Shown here piece after piece: positions 18,763 through 28,106 of a stretch of 64,000 bases of DNA. Under the pieces are notes generated by a model that saw nothing but the letters and a program-made list of their open reading frames with translations, made no database searches and had not been told where the DNA came from. The translations under genes and the position numbers were made by a program. Position 1 is the stretch's first letter, and every line of letters begins with the position of its first letter. This DNA is from Ruminococcus sp. (GTDB lineage Bacteria; Bacillota; Clostridia; Lachnospirales; Lachnospiraceae): contig JACERV010000021.1 of assembly GCA_013911065.1 (NCBI GenBank), positions 29,683-93,682 of the forward strand, given 5' to 3'.

Positions 18763-20505
18763 ATGAGCCAGAAAGTAGAAAACCTGCTGAATCTTGCATT
18801 GGATGCTACGGAAGAGGAAAGACTGAAGTCATTGGAATTGGATGTTGGATATAATCCGGTTGACCGGGAGTGGGATTTGATTATCAAGTACTCTGGTTCC
18901 CTGGAGGTTGTGAGTGAGTTGGCTACATCTGTAACGGAACTATCCAATGAGTATGCAATTATTACAATCAGAGAATCATTAATTCCAGCACTGACATTAA
19001 TGCCTCAGGTAGAATTTATAGAAAAACCAAAGAGACTATTTTTTCAGGTGGTAAATGGAAAGCGAGTTTCCTGCATCGATCCGGTGCAGCGGGCTCCTTT
19101 TTCATTGTTTGGAAGGGGGACCCTGGTTGCAGTTTTGGACAGCGGAATTGATTATACCCTTGCAGATTTTAGGAATCCGGACGGAACTACACGAATAAGA
19201 GCACTGTGGGACCAGACGATATCTGGAAATCCGCCCGCAGGATATCATATCGGTACGGAATATACTATGGCTGAGATTAACGAGGCTCTGAGCCAGGATA
19301 ACCGGATGGACAGAGAAAGCATTGTGCCCAGCCGGGATACATCGGGACACGGAACGTCAGTAGCAGGAATTGCCGCAGGCAATGGAGCCGGGAGTCCAAA
19401 CAGGTTGAATTCAGGGGTTGCATCCGAAAGTGAACTTTTAATTGTTAAACTGGGAACTCCCAGACCGGAAGGCTTTCCCAGGACTACAGAACTGATGCTG
19501 GCAGTGGATTATGCCGTGAGAAAAGGGCTGGAATACCAGATGCCGGTGGCTATAAATATCAGCTTTGGAAATACATACGGTTCCCATGATGGAACTTCCC
19601 TTCTGGAACGGTTTTTGGATGATATATCGAACTATTGGAAATGTGTCATATGTGTAGGCAGCGGGAACGAGGGAACAAGCAGCGGGCATACGTCGGGGAT
19701 TCTTACCCAGGGAGTGGAAGAGCGCATTCAATTAGGGGTGCAGGTGAATGAACCCACACTCAATGTACAGGTGTGGAAATCTTATGTGGATGATGTAGAT
19801 ATTTCCATAGAAAGTCCTTCTGGAGTAAGAGTCGGACCCCTTCAGCAGATTCTGGGTCCCCAGCGTTTTACACTGGAAGGAACGGAGATTCTTCTATATT
19901 ATGGAGAACCAAGTCCATATAGTGTAAGGCAGGAAATTTTTATAGACCTTCTTCCCAGGTATACCTATATAGACAGTGGTGTGTGGCAGATTATACTGAC
20001 TCCCCGGAGAGTTGTCACGGGAGAGTATCAGATGTGGCTGCCAAGCCAGGGTGTACTAAATGTGGGCACTGGATTTTTGTTTCCTAAAAGTGATGTCACG
20101 CTTACTATTCCATCCACGGCTTCCCGGGTGATAACTGTGGGGGCATATAACGCGCTTACATTTACCTATGCAGATTTTTCCGGCAGAGGAGCAGCAGCTG
20201 TAGACGGATATCCCACAGCAGCGAAACCAGATCTGGTAGCTCCCGGTGTGCGTGTTACGACAGTGGTACCCGGAGGTGCATATGCGGAAGTTACCGGTAC
20301 GTCTTTTGCTACACCTTTTGTGACTGGAAGTGCCGCACTTATGATGGAATGGGGAATTGTAAATGGGTATGATGCGTATTTATACGGAGAAAAAGTGAAA
20401 GCTTATCTGCGCAGAGGAGCCCGCCAACTTCCTGGATTCAGTGTGTGGCCCAATAATCAGATGGGATATGGGGCTTTATGTGTGCGGGACAGTATACCTG
20501 TGTAA
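18763..20505 (+). CDS. S8 family serine peptidase (Csp-like), catalytic motifs intact
   Basis: VAVLDSGIDY, SGHGTSVAGIAAG, GTSFATPFVTGSAAL. Confidence 0.92.
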   Translation: MSQKVENLLNLALDATEEERLKSLELDVGYNPVDREWDLIIKYSGSLEVVSELATSVTELSNEYAIITIRESLIPALTLMPQVEFIEKPKRLFFQVVNGKRVSCIDPVQRAPFSLFGRGTLVAVLDSGIDYTLADFRNPDGTTRIRALWDQTISGNPPAGYHIGTEYTMAEINEALSQDNRMDRESIVPSRDTSGHGTSVAGIAAGNGAGSPNRLNSGVASESELLIVKLGTPRPEGFPRTTELMLAVDYAVRKGLEYQMPVAINISFGNTYGSHDGTSLLERFLDDISNYWKCVICVGSGNEGTSSGHTSGILTQGVEERIQLGVQVNEPTLNVQVWKSYVDDVDISIESPSGVRVGPLQQILGPQRFTLEGTEILLYYGEPSPYSVRQEIFIDLLPRYTYIDSGVWQIILTPRRVVTGEYQMWLPSQGVLNVGTGFLFPKSDVTLTIPSTASRVITVGAYNALTFTYADFSGRGAAAVDGYPTAAKPDLVAPGVRVTTVVPGGAYAEVTGTSFATPFVTGSAALMMEWGIVNGYDAYLYGEKVKAYLRRGARQLPGFSVWPNNQMGYGALCVRDSIPV

Positions 20506-20558
20506 GAGCGGGCGGTCTTTCTTCAATATACCCTATTAAACATTAGTAGTTCAATTAA

Positions 20559-20596
20559 GTATACCTTCTTGAACATTAGTAGTTCAAGAAGTATAC
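20559..20596. repeat. hairpin with tandem related half upstream
   Basis: GTATACCTTCTTGAA-CATTAGTAG-TTCAAGAAGTATAC; AACATTAGTAGTTCAA also occurs at about 20538-20553. Confidence 0.7.
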
Positions 20597-20709
20597 AGTA
20601 TTGAAAGTCTGCACGGCTAAACTATAACAAAAATGAAAATAATAATCTGCAAAATGCTTTATATGTGGTAAAATAGAGAAAGATAAAAAGTAAACGAGGT
20701 AAGAGAACG

Positions 20710-21195
20710 ATGTTTCGTCTGAGTACACTGTGTTACATTGAAAAAGATGGCTGTTATTTGATGCTGCACCGGACAGTCAAGGAAAATGATGTGAATAAGG
20801 ATAAGTGGATAGGTGTGGGAGGACATTTTGAAGCCCGGGAAAGTCCGGAGGAGTGCCTGTTGAGAGAAGTAAAGGAAGAAACGGGATATACGCTGACCTC
20901 TTATAAATACAGGGGGATTGTAACTTTCATATATGGAGAGGATATTGTAGAATATATGTCTCTGTACACGGCGGATGATTTTACCGGCGTGCCAATCCCC
21001 TGTAACGAGGGCGAACTGGAATGGGTGGATAAGAAGGCGGTTTTCAGTCTGAACATCTGGGAAGGAGATAAGATCTTTTTCCGTCTTTTAGAAGAGGAGA
21101 GAGAATTCTTTTCTCTCAAACTGGTGTACGATAAGGATGACATTCTGCGGTATGCTGCATTGGACGGCAAGCCTATGGAAGTAGGGAGGAGATAG
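20710..21195 (+). CDS. NUDIX hydrolase
   Basis: Nudix box GGHFEARESPEECLLREVKEETGY. Confidence 0.92.
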   Translation: MFRLSTLCYIEKDGCYLMLHRTVKENDVNKDKWIGVGGHFEARESPEECLLREVKEETGYTLTSYKYRGIVTFIYGEDIVEYMSLYTADDFTGVPIPCNEGELEWVDKKAVFSLNIWEGDKIFFRLLEEEREFFSLKLVYDKDDILRYAALDGKPMEVGRR

Positions 21196-21199
21196 AATA

Positions 21200-21766
21200 A
21201 TGGTTGAAGCAGGAGTTATACACGGAAGATTTCAAATTTTCCATTTAAAGCACATGGAATATTTACTGGCAGCAAAAATGAGATGTAAGAAGTTATATAT
21301 TGGAATTACACACTCAGATATTGTTTCTTTTGCAGCAACATCTGATTTGGATTTGCATGGAACGACAAGACGGGACAACCCCCTCACATATTTTGAACGT
21401 CTTGAGATGATACAGGGGGCATTAGCAGATTTTGGAGTAAAAAGAGAAGAATATGAGATTATTCCCTTTCCTGTGAGCCAGCCTGATTTAATTCTCCAAT
21501 ATGCGCCCAGGGATGCAGTCTATTATATGAGCCTATGTACCGAGTGGGATGAAGAACGTTATCAGATTCTCCAGGGACTGGGGCTGGAGACAGAGGTCCT
21601 CTGGAGAAGGACAAAGGAAGACATGGGAATTACCGGGAGCGAAATCAGGAAATTAATTGTAGAAGAAAAGGATTGGCAGCAGTATGTGCCTAAAACAGTA
21701 AGTGAATATATTACAGAACATGAAATAGAGCAGAGAATACTAAACTTGAATTATCTGTTCGAATAG
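21200..21766 (+). CDS. nucleotidyltransferase of the NMNAT/cytidylyltransferase superfamily
   Basis: VIHGRFQIFHLKHMEYLLAAKMRCKKLYIGIT; late ITGSEIRKLI motif. Confidence 0.83.
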   Translation: MVEAGVIHGRFQIFHLKHMEYLLAAKMRCKKLYIGITHSDIVSFAATSDLDLHGTTRRDNPLTYFERLEMIQGALADFGVKREEYEIIPFPVSQPDLILQYAPRDAVYYMSLCTEWDEERYQILQGLGLETEVLWRRTKEDMGITGSEIRKLIVEEKDWQQYVPKTVSEYITEHEIEQRILNLNYLFE

Positions 21767-21855
21767 AAGAAATCAGGAGTAAATGGATGAGGGGAGAAAT
21801 GTTCTCCCTCATCTATTTACTCCTTTTGAGTCCGGTAAAATGGGTTCTGTTTTAC

Positions 21856-22515
21856 TTATGGCAGCAGAAAAGCATACATAAGAACAAAGTGGCAAATGCT
21901 GCCGCCCATAACAAACAAGTGGAATATTTCATGACTTCCGAAGTTTTTATGTTTGTCATTGAATATAGGAACTTTCAGCGCATAAATAATTCCTCCGATT
22001 GTGTAGATGATGCCTCCGGCTAAAAGCCATGAAAATGCCGCACTGGACATGTTATTTAAAATTTGGGTAAAAGCCAGTACACAGGCCCAGCCCATTCCGA
22101 TATACAAAATAGAAGATACCCATTTTGGGCAAAATACCCAAAAAGCTTTGATTAGAATTCCTAAGATTGCAATGAACCACACAATTCCGAGAAGAATTTT
22201 GCCTGTGCGTCCCTGCAGAACCAAAAGGCAAATTGGTGTGTAGCTTCCGGCAATTAGTATAAAAATCATCATATGGTCAATCTTTTTTAAAATAGTATTT
22301 TTCTTTTCCGATAAATTAAACGTATGGTAAGTAGTGCTTGCTGCATACAATAAAATCAGGCTTACAGCGTAAATGGCCAGAGAAATCACATAGAGCTTGC
22401 TTGGCTCGTGCGCTGCTTTTATTAACAAAGGGATTGCTGCGAATATTGCCATCAGCATTCCGATGAAATGTGTAATTGCGCTTCCTGGATCCTTAATAAA
22501 TTGTTTTTTGTTCAT
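21856..22515 (-). CDS. trhA: hemolysin III / PAQR family membrane protein (TrhA)
   Basis: DPGSAITHFIGMLMAIFAAIPLL...ASTTYHTF...IDHMMIFILIAGSYTP. Confidence 0.93.
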   Translation of the reverse strand: MNKKQFIKDPGSAITHFIGMLMAIFAAIPLLIKAAHEPSKLYVISLAIYAVSLILLYAASTTYHTFNLSEKKNTILKKIDHMMIFILIAGSYTPICLLVLQGRTGKILLGIVWFIAILGILIKAFWVFCPKWVSSILYIGMGWACVLAFTQILNNMSSAAFSWLLAGGIIYTIGGIIYALKVPIFNDKHKNFGSHEIFHLFVMGGSICHFVLMYAFLLP

Positions 22516-22648
22516 AAGTGACGCACCTCCTAGAAATTAAAGACATTATAAGTAGTATTGAAAACTACATTTAGCATATGCATATATTACAACTAATATT
22601 ACAAAATTGCAAGAGTTGGAGCATAATTTTTTTCTAGTGTTATAATAT

Positions 22649-22773
22649 AGCCATGAGCTCGATTCCGCTTCGCTACATCTCGCTGGCGCAGAGCGCCAAA
22701 TACATGTCTTGGAATAGTTGCATACAAAAGCAAGCTTTCTTCTGCAGCTATTCCAAGACATGTGCATGGCTGA
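22649..22773. other. nested inverted-repeat element upstream of helicase promoter
   Basis: AGCCATG/CATGGCT outer arms; TGGCGC-AGA-GCGCCA; ACATGTCTTGGAATAG (22702 on)/CTATTCCAAGACATGT (to 22763). Confidence 0.65.
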
Positions 22774-22788
22774 ACTGTAACGTGCAAA

Positions 22789-22817
22789 TTGACATTTGAC
22801 AGGAAGTTTGTTATGAT
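22789..22817 (+). promoter_or_regulatory. promoter of DEAD-box helicase gene
   Basis: TTGACA (22789-22794), 17 bp, TATGAT (22812-22817). Confidence 0.7.
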
Positions 22818-22836
22818 ACCATGTGAGACTTTGTGA

Positions 22837-22877
22837 ATATCCTTTACTTGGTGTCAGGTAAAGGGTATTTTTTTGGA
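22837..22877 (+). terminator. leader hairpin with T-run upstream of helicase
   Basis: ATATCCTTTAC...GTAAAGGGTATTTTTTT between promoter and start codon. Confidence 0.65.
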
Positions 22878-22931
22878 CTAAAGCCCTTAGTCTGGGTCAA
22901 AAAGGATAAAATGTAAAATTAAAGGAGATAT

Positions 22932-24518
22932 ATGGAAGAAGTAAGATTTGAAGAACTGGGGCTGCTCCCTGAAATTGTAAAAGCGGTTAAAAAAATGGGA
23001 TTTGAGGAAGCTTCACTTATTCAGGCAAAAGCAATTCCTGCTATGAAGACAGGCAAAGATATTATAGGTCAGGCACAGACCGGAACGGGGAAGACAGCGG
23101 CATTTGGAATTCCTCTTCTGGAGAAAATAGATCTGAAGAATAAGAAACTTCAGGCAGTTGTATTGTGTCCTACCAGAGAACTGGCAATTCAGGTAGCGGA
23201 AGAAATCCGCGACCTTGCAAAATATATGCATGGAATTAAGGTGTTGCCTATTTACGGTGGACAGGAGATTGTAACACAGATTCGTTCGTTAAAAAGCGGT
23301 ACTCAGTTGATTATAGGTACACCGGGGCGTGTGATGGACCACATGCGGAGAAAAACAATAAAGATGGAAGAAGTTCACACCATAGTCCTGGATGAAGCAG
23401 ACGAAATGCTGAATATGGGATTTCGTGAAGATATTGAAACTATTTTGGAAGGAGTTCCTGAGGAACGCCAGACAGTTTTGTTTTCGGCTACGATGCCTAA
23501 GGCTATCCTGGAGATAACGAAAAGGTTTCAAAAGAATGCCGAGCTTATCAAAGTAACAAAAAAAGAACTGACAGTGCCGAATATTGAGCAGTTTTATTAT
23601 GAAGTGAAGCCCAAGAGTAAGGAAGAGGTGCTTTCACGTCTGTTGGATATATACACTCCCAAATTGTCAGTTGTATTTTGCAATACAAAAAAGCAGGTTG
23701 ATATTCTTGTAAATGGCCTGCTTGGCAGAGGATATTTTGCTGCGGGGCTGCATGGTGATTTGAAACAAGTACAGCGTGACCGGGTAATGCAGGGATTCCG
23801 TTCCGGAAAAACAGACATTCTTGTGGCAACGGATGTGGCTGCCAGAGGAATTGATGTAGATGAAGTTGAGGCTGTGTTTAATTATGACTTGCCCCAGGAT
23901 GATGAATATTATGTACACCGTATAGGCAGAACCGGAAGAGCAGGGCGTGAAGGAAGATCATTCTCTTTCGTGTCAGGAAAAGAAGTATATAAATTAAAAG
24001 AAATACAGCGTTACTGCAAGACAAAAATCTATGCTCAAAAGGTGCCGTCTTTAAATGATGTAGCGAATACAAAAATGGAAAACATACTTGGGGAAATCGA
24101 CCATATTATTGAAACAGATGACCTGACAAAGTACCTTCACGTAATTGAGAGCAAAGTAAATGATTCCGACTATACTGCCATGGATTTGGCAGCGGCATTT
24201 CTGAAACTCAGCTCCGGACAGAGCGAAGTCAGCCCAGAAGAAGTAATGGAATTTGGTGATACTGGAGCGGAAGAGGCTGGCATGGTTCGTCTTTTCATCA
24301 ATATAGGCAAGAAGAATAAAGCAAAACCTGGGGACATCGTTGGTGCCATCGCAGGAGAGAGCGGTATTCCGGGAAAATTGATTGGGTCTATCGACATGTA
24401 TGATAAATATACATTTGTAGAAGTGCCTAAGGATTATGCAAGAGAAGTATTGAATGCCATGAATCATACAAAAATAAAAGGAAAAGCCATTGCTGTAGAG
24501 CCGGCTAACCAGAAATAG
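22932..24518 (+). CDS. DEAD/DEAH box RNA helicase with C-terminal DbpA-like RNA-binding domain
   Basis: Q motif, AQTGTGKTAAFGIP, VLDEADEMLNMGF, SATMP, HRIGRTGRAGR; C-term RLFINIGKKNKAKPGDIVGAIAGESGI. Confidence 0.96.
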   Translation: MEEVRFEELGLLPEIVKAVKKMGFEEASLIQAKAIPAMKTGKDIIGQAQTGTGKTAAFGIPLLEKIDLKNKKLQAVVLCPTRELAIQVAEEIRDLAKYMHGIKVLPIYGGQEIVTQIRSLKSGTQLIIGTPGRVMDHMRRKTIKMEEVHTIVLDEADEMLNMGFREDIETILEGVPEERQTVLFSATMPKAILEITKRFQKNAELIKVTKKELTVPNIEQFYYEVKPKSKEEVLSRLLDIYTPKLSVVFCNTKKQVDILVNGLLGRGYFAAGLHGDLKQVQRDRVMQGFRSGKTDILVATDVAARGIDVDEVEAVFNYDLPQDDEYYVHRIGRTGRAGREGRSFSFVSGKEVYKLKEIQRYCKTKIYAQKVPSLNDVANTKMENILGEIDHIIETDDLTKYLHVIESKVNDSDYTAMDLAAAFLKLSSGQSEVSPEEVMEFGDTGAEEAGMVRLFINIGKKNKAKPGDIVGAIAGESGIPGKLIGSIDMYDKYTFVEVPKDYAREVLNAMNHTKIKGKAIAVEPANQK

Positions 24519-24533
24519 AGAATTGTTTAAAGA

Positions 24534-24587
24534 GGACTTGCCAGTTAAGCTCGTGTGATACACGAACTTACCCGGCAAGTCTTTTTA
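24534..24587 (+). terminator. Rho-independent terminator after helicase
   Basis: GACTTGCC...GGCAAGTC stem with inner TCGTGT/CACGA, then TTTTT. Confidence 0.85.
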
Positions 24588-24712
24588 TATAATAGGAAAC
24601 GCAGTTTCCTATTATATAAAAACTCTCCGGGGGATGGCACTGCGGTGTAAGAGGTAGATGTCGCTATGCGACCGCCGCAGGCGCAAGAGTTTGCGAAGCA
24701 AACTCTTTATTT
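24583..24712 (+). repeat. intergenic structured repeat family 1, copy 2
   Basis: Perfect 18-bp inverted repeat TTTTATATAATAGGAAAC-GCA-GTTTCCTATTATATAAAA; CTGCGG/CCGCAG enclosing GTCGC-TAT-GCGAC; AGAGTTTGC-GAA-GCAAACTCT. Confidence 0.82.
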
Positions 24713-24719
24713 GAAACAC

Positions 24720-25652
24720 CTATTTTCTTATAATTGTACCGGCTTTTCCCTTGATACCTTCTTTTACTTTGTCAAAAGAGGTGATAAGGGCGCTTCTGTC
24801 TTCACGCTGTTCGATGAACTCCACCGCGGCACGGAATTTAGGAAACATGTTATAAATACCGAAGTGTCCCTGCTCCATATATTCCTTCGCCTGGTCTATG
24901 GTGATTTCTCCCAGTTTTTCTTCATTTGGCCTGTTAAGGTTGATGCAGACCTGTTCCACACTTGTCAGAATGATCAGTTCGTCTGCATTGATTCCTTCCG
25001 CCAGCTTTCCGGCAGCTAAGTCTTTTTCAATGACGGCACTGGCACCCTTGAGGTGATTGTCCTGTTCTAAGACGGGGATGCCGCCTCCACCGCATGCAAT
25101 TACAATCTGGTCAGCATCCAGCAGAGCGTTCACTGCATCTAATTCTACAATCTTAACCGGATTTGGAGCAGAGACAACGCGGCGGAAACCTTTGCCTGGC
25201 TCTTCCACCACGTAATTTCCTTTTTTACGCTCTTCATCCGCTTCCTCAGCAGTCATATAACGGCCCAGAACCTTTGTCGGGGTATAGAACGCTTCATCAT
25301 AAGGGTCTACAATTACCTGGGTTAAAACAGTGCTGACGGTACGGTAAATGCCCCTGTTCAATAACTCTTCACGAATTCCGTTCTGTAAATCATATCCAAT
25401 ATAGCCCTGGCTCATTGCGGAACATACGGACATCGGTGCGGAAGTATAATTATCATGTGTTTTACCAAACTCATTCATTGCAGTGTGTATCATGCCTACC
25501 TGAGGTGCATTGCTGTGGGTTATGGCAACCTGATACCCTTCTTCAATTAAATCTGCAATGGATTTTGCCGTATTTTTTACAGCTATTTTTTGTTCAGGGA
25601 GGGTAGTTCCCAAAGCCCGGTGTCCTAATGCAACAACGACTCTTTTCTTCAT
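24720..25652 (-). CDS. arcC: carbamate kinase
   Basis: KKRVVVALGHRALG...ITHSNAPQVG...VIACGGGGIPV...DLAAGKLAEGINAD. Confidence 0.95.
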   Translation of the reverse strand: MKKRVVVALGHRALGTTLPEQKIAVKNTAKSIADLIEEGYQVAITHSNAPQVGMIHTAMNEFGKTHDNYTSAPMSVCSAMSQGYIGYDLQNGIREELLNRGIYRTVSTVLTQVIVDPYDEAFYTPTKVLGRYMTAEEADEERKKGNYVVEEPGKGFRRVVSAPNPVKIVELDAVNALLDADQIVIACGGGGIPVLEQDNHLKGASAVIEKDLAAGKLAEGINADELIILTSVEQVCINLNRPNEEKLGEITIDQAKEYMEQGHFGIYNMFPKFRAAVEFIEQREDRSALITSFDKVKEGIKGKAGTIIRK

Positions 25653-25733
25653 AATTTATATCCTCTGTTTCTTTTTAGATTTACATCAGCAGGTATATGA
25701 AAATTATAGTATTTTTCATTTTAAAAAGCAACG

Positions 25734-26288
25734 TTAAAGTTTAACAACACGATGACGGTGACGGGTGTGTTTCAGGAATTTAGTTAAAATATCATTGGTT
25801 TTTATTTTCAGGGTTGTTGTATTCATACATGGGTGACAGCCCAGATATTCACTTTCAAGCAATTCTTTGTCAACCAGCAGGTCCACATACCAGTCTCTGT
25901 CATTCATAAGCCCCAATACACTGACGGAACCCGGTGTGAGGCCCAAGTATTCTTCCATAAATTCAGGCTCTGCAAAAGAAAGCCGGGAAATATTAAGCTG
26001 GGCGGATAAATCTTTTGTGAGAAATTTCTTATCACCTGGCATAAGAAGCAGAAAAAATGTAGTCTTCTGACGGTTGCGCAGGAAAAGGTTCTTACATGGG
26101 AGAATTCCAAGTTCGTCTTCCACAGCCCTGCATGCCTCAATCGTGGGGGCCACATCATGGTCTACACCCTCATAAGGGATACGCAGCTTGTCCAAAAGGT
26201 CGTAGGTTTTTTCCTCTGTCTTTGAGCGCTGGGTGCAGTCAGGTTTGCTAGTAAAATGTTCTTTGCTTACGTAGATTTTATCCATCAT
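25734..26288 (-). CDS. prolyl-tRNA editing (YbaK/ProX-type) domain protein
   Basis: LRIPYEGVDHDVAPTIEACRAVEDELGILPCKNLFLRNRQK...GLTPGSVSVLGLMND. Confidence 0.9.
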   Translation of the reverse strand: MMDKIYVSKEHFTSKPDCTQRSKTEEKTYDLLDKLRIPYEGVDHDVAPTIEACRAVEDELGILPCKNLFLRNRQKTTFFLLLMPGDKKFLTKDLSAQLNISRLSFAEPEFMEEYLGLTPGSVSVLGLMNDRDWYVDLLVDKELLESEYLGCHPCMNTTTLKIKTNDILTKFLKHTRHRHRVVKL

Positions 26289-26329
26289 TCCATCCTTTCT
26301 TTGGCAGGTTTTGTTTCTGCCTTATGACT

Positions 26330-27955
26330 TCATAAAAAATAGTTCGGTTTCAATAGTCCGGAAAGTAGTTCCGGGTGTAGAAGAGTATACAATAAATCAG
26401 CTGTAAATAGTACACACAGCAGGATACACAGGGCAGCCTGTATATAAGCCGGAAATCTGTGAAAAGACTCATTCCAGCAGGGGGCCAGATAGTATAGAAA
26501 AGCACAGCCTATCATAGCAAAGAAAATTGCTCCGCCCAGGAAGGTTCTTCCGTCCAGATTCAAAAAGTATCCGGTGTAATCGGTAAGTATGATATCCCAT
26601 TCGTATTCCAGAATCCAATTGATAAGATACTCAATCAGGGCATATACAGCCATAATCATCAAAAATACAAGAAGCGGCTTCTGAGAAAACATCCTGATAA
26701 GAACTAATAAAATCAGCCCGCACAGTCCATACAGCGGCAGCCAGGGACCCAACAAAAATCCACGGCCTGGGAGTGCGCCGTCAAGGAGCAGGTGAATAAA
26801 ACTTTCCAGAATCCATCCAAATATAGAGAAAGCAAAAAACAAAAAGACACAGGATAAAAAGTTATACTTCTGACCTGCCTGCATCGGAGCTTTTACTGCC
26901 CGTCTTGGCGGTTGGATAGAATATAAAAATGCCGGATACTGCTCAGGGGCAAAATAGGAAATCTTTGTGTAAGGCCCCTGGGAATCATCATAAAGCGCCT
27001 TGCTGATTAAAAGCTCATCCTCAGAAGGGACATATTCCAGCAGACTATCCTGGAATAGTTCGTATCCGCTTGCCCTGCATGAAATGTAATTTTTCCTCAG
27101 TTTCATGTAGAGTTCGGCATCCGTTCCCGTCATATAAGGATTGACAAAAGTAAAACCTAGTATTCCAAAGGTTAAAAATGCAAGAATCTGCCAGCCCAGA
27201 AAGGACAGGTGAAGTAAAAACATCTTCCACTTATTCCCATGCATCAGTTGTCTGGACAGCTGGAAAGCCTCACTGCGTTTGGCGGCTGGATTCTCCGCAA
27301 GGATAAAAGGAATCATAATATATTCATAATGCTTAATGAATCCGCCTATAATGGTAAGATTCCAAAGCCATTGAAATATATTGCGGCAAAACATAATCCA
27401 TGCAGGATTGCGGAGATACCTTAGTTTATAAAGAAAAAATATTTTGCTGATTCTGGTCTGGTGGTAATTCCGGGCCTCCAGAAAAAACCTCCGCTCACCG
27501 ATGAGCAGAATATTTGCAGCAAAAAACTGATAAGCCAGTATAGCGATTGCACCTGCTGCCAGAAAAACGGAGGACCAGTTAAAATGGTCATCTAAAATAC
27601 TGTTTACGGCTCTGAGAATAGAAAAAGATACAGACCTTCCGCTTGTATACATATCAATCAGATAATCTGTAACCGTATGTACAGAAGGCGACGAGAAAAA
27701 AACAGGATTTTTTGTGTCGGTTATCTGTTCAAAAGTATCCATTATAACCTCGGAATTCGGCAAACCTGCCGCAGAGGAGGCATCAGGATAGTTATCCTGC
27801 ATCTGTGTGTCAGGGCCATACTGGTTTAAAACTGCTGTAGAAGATGTATAGGCAGTTGTCAGCATGGCAATCAGAAAACAAACGGCAATCATACGCCAAT
27901 AGTTTACTTTTAAGGACGCTATAGTTTTTTTCTTTAGTGCTTTTCTTTTCCACAT
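26330..27955 (-). CDS. fusion of DUF975-like integral membrane region and CmpB-like putative ABC permease region
   Basis: N-terminal multi-TM region with NPAAKRSEAFQLSRQLM; C-terminal FAFSIFGWILESFIHLLLDGALPGRGFLLGPWLPLYGL. Confidence 0.75.
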   Translation of the reverse strand: MWKRKALKKKTIASLKVNYWRMIAVCFLIAMLTTAYTSSTAVLNQYGPDTQMQDNYPDASSAAGLPNSEVIMDTFEQITDTKNPVFFSSPSVHTVTDYLIDMYTSGRSVSFSILRAVNSILDDHFNWSSVFLAAGAIAILAYQFFAANILLIGERRFFLEARNYHQTRISKIFFLYKLRYLRNPAWIMFCRNIFQWLWNLTIIGGFIKHYEYIMIPFILAENPAAKRSEAFQLSRQLMHGNKWKMFLLHLSFLGWQILAFLTFGILGFTFVNPYMTGTDAELYMKLRKNYISCRASGYELFQDSLLEYVPSEDELLISKALYDDSQGPYTKISYFAPEQYPAFLYSIQPPRRAVKAPMQAGQKYNFLSCVFLFFAFSIFGWILESFIHLLLDGALPGRGFLLGPWLPLYGLCGLILLVLIRMFSQKPLLVFLMIMAVYALIEYLINWILEYEWDIILTDYTGYFLNLDGRTFLGGAIFFAMIGCAFLYYLAPCWNESFHRFPAYIQAALCILLCVLFTADLLYTLLHPELLSGLLKPNYFL

Positions 27956-28106
27956 ACGGAAAACCTCCGGAGAGTTCGATTATCATCTTTATTATAGTAA
28001 AGTTACAAAGATAACGCAATCAAAAAAACTCCGGCTGGAACAATTTAAGATATAAAGCCTTGTTCCAGACGAAGTTTTTGTTCTGATAGTCCTGGGCTAA
28101 GAAACC

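Noticed and set aside
22546-22787. Minus-strand ORFs over the nested inverted repeat
   Set aside because: Arise from the hairpin element; no RBS or homology cue.
24666-25019. 117-aa plus-strand ORF
   Set aside because: Antisense to carbamate kinase and begins in repeat family 1 copy 2.
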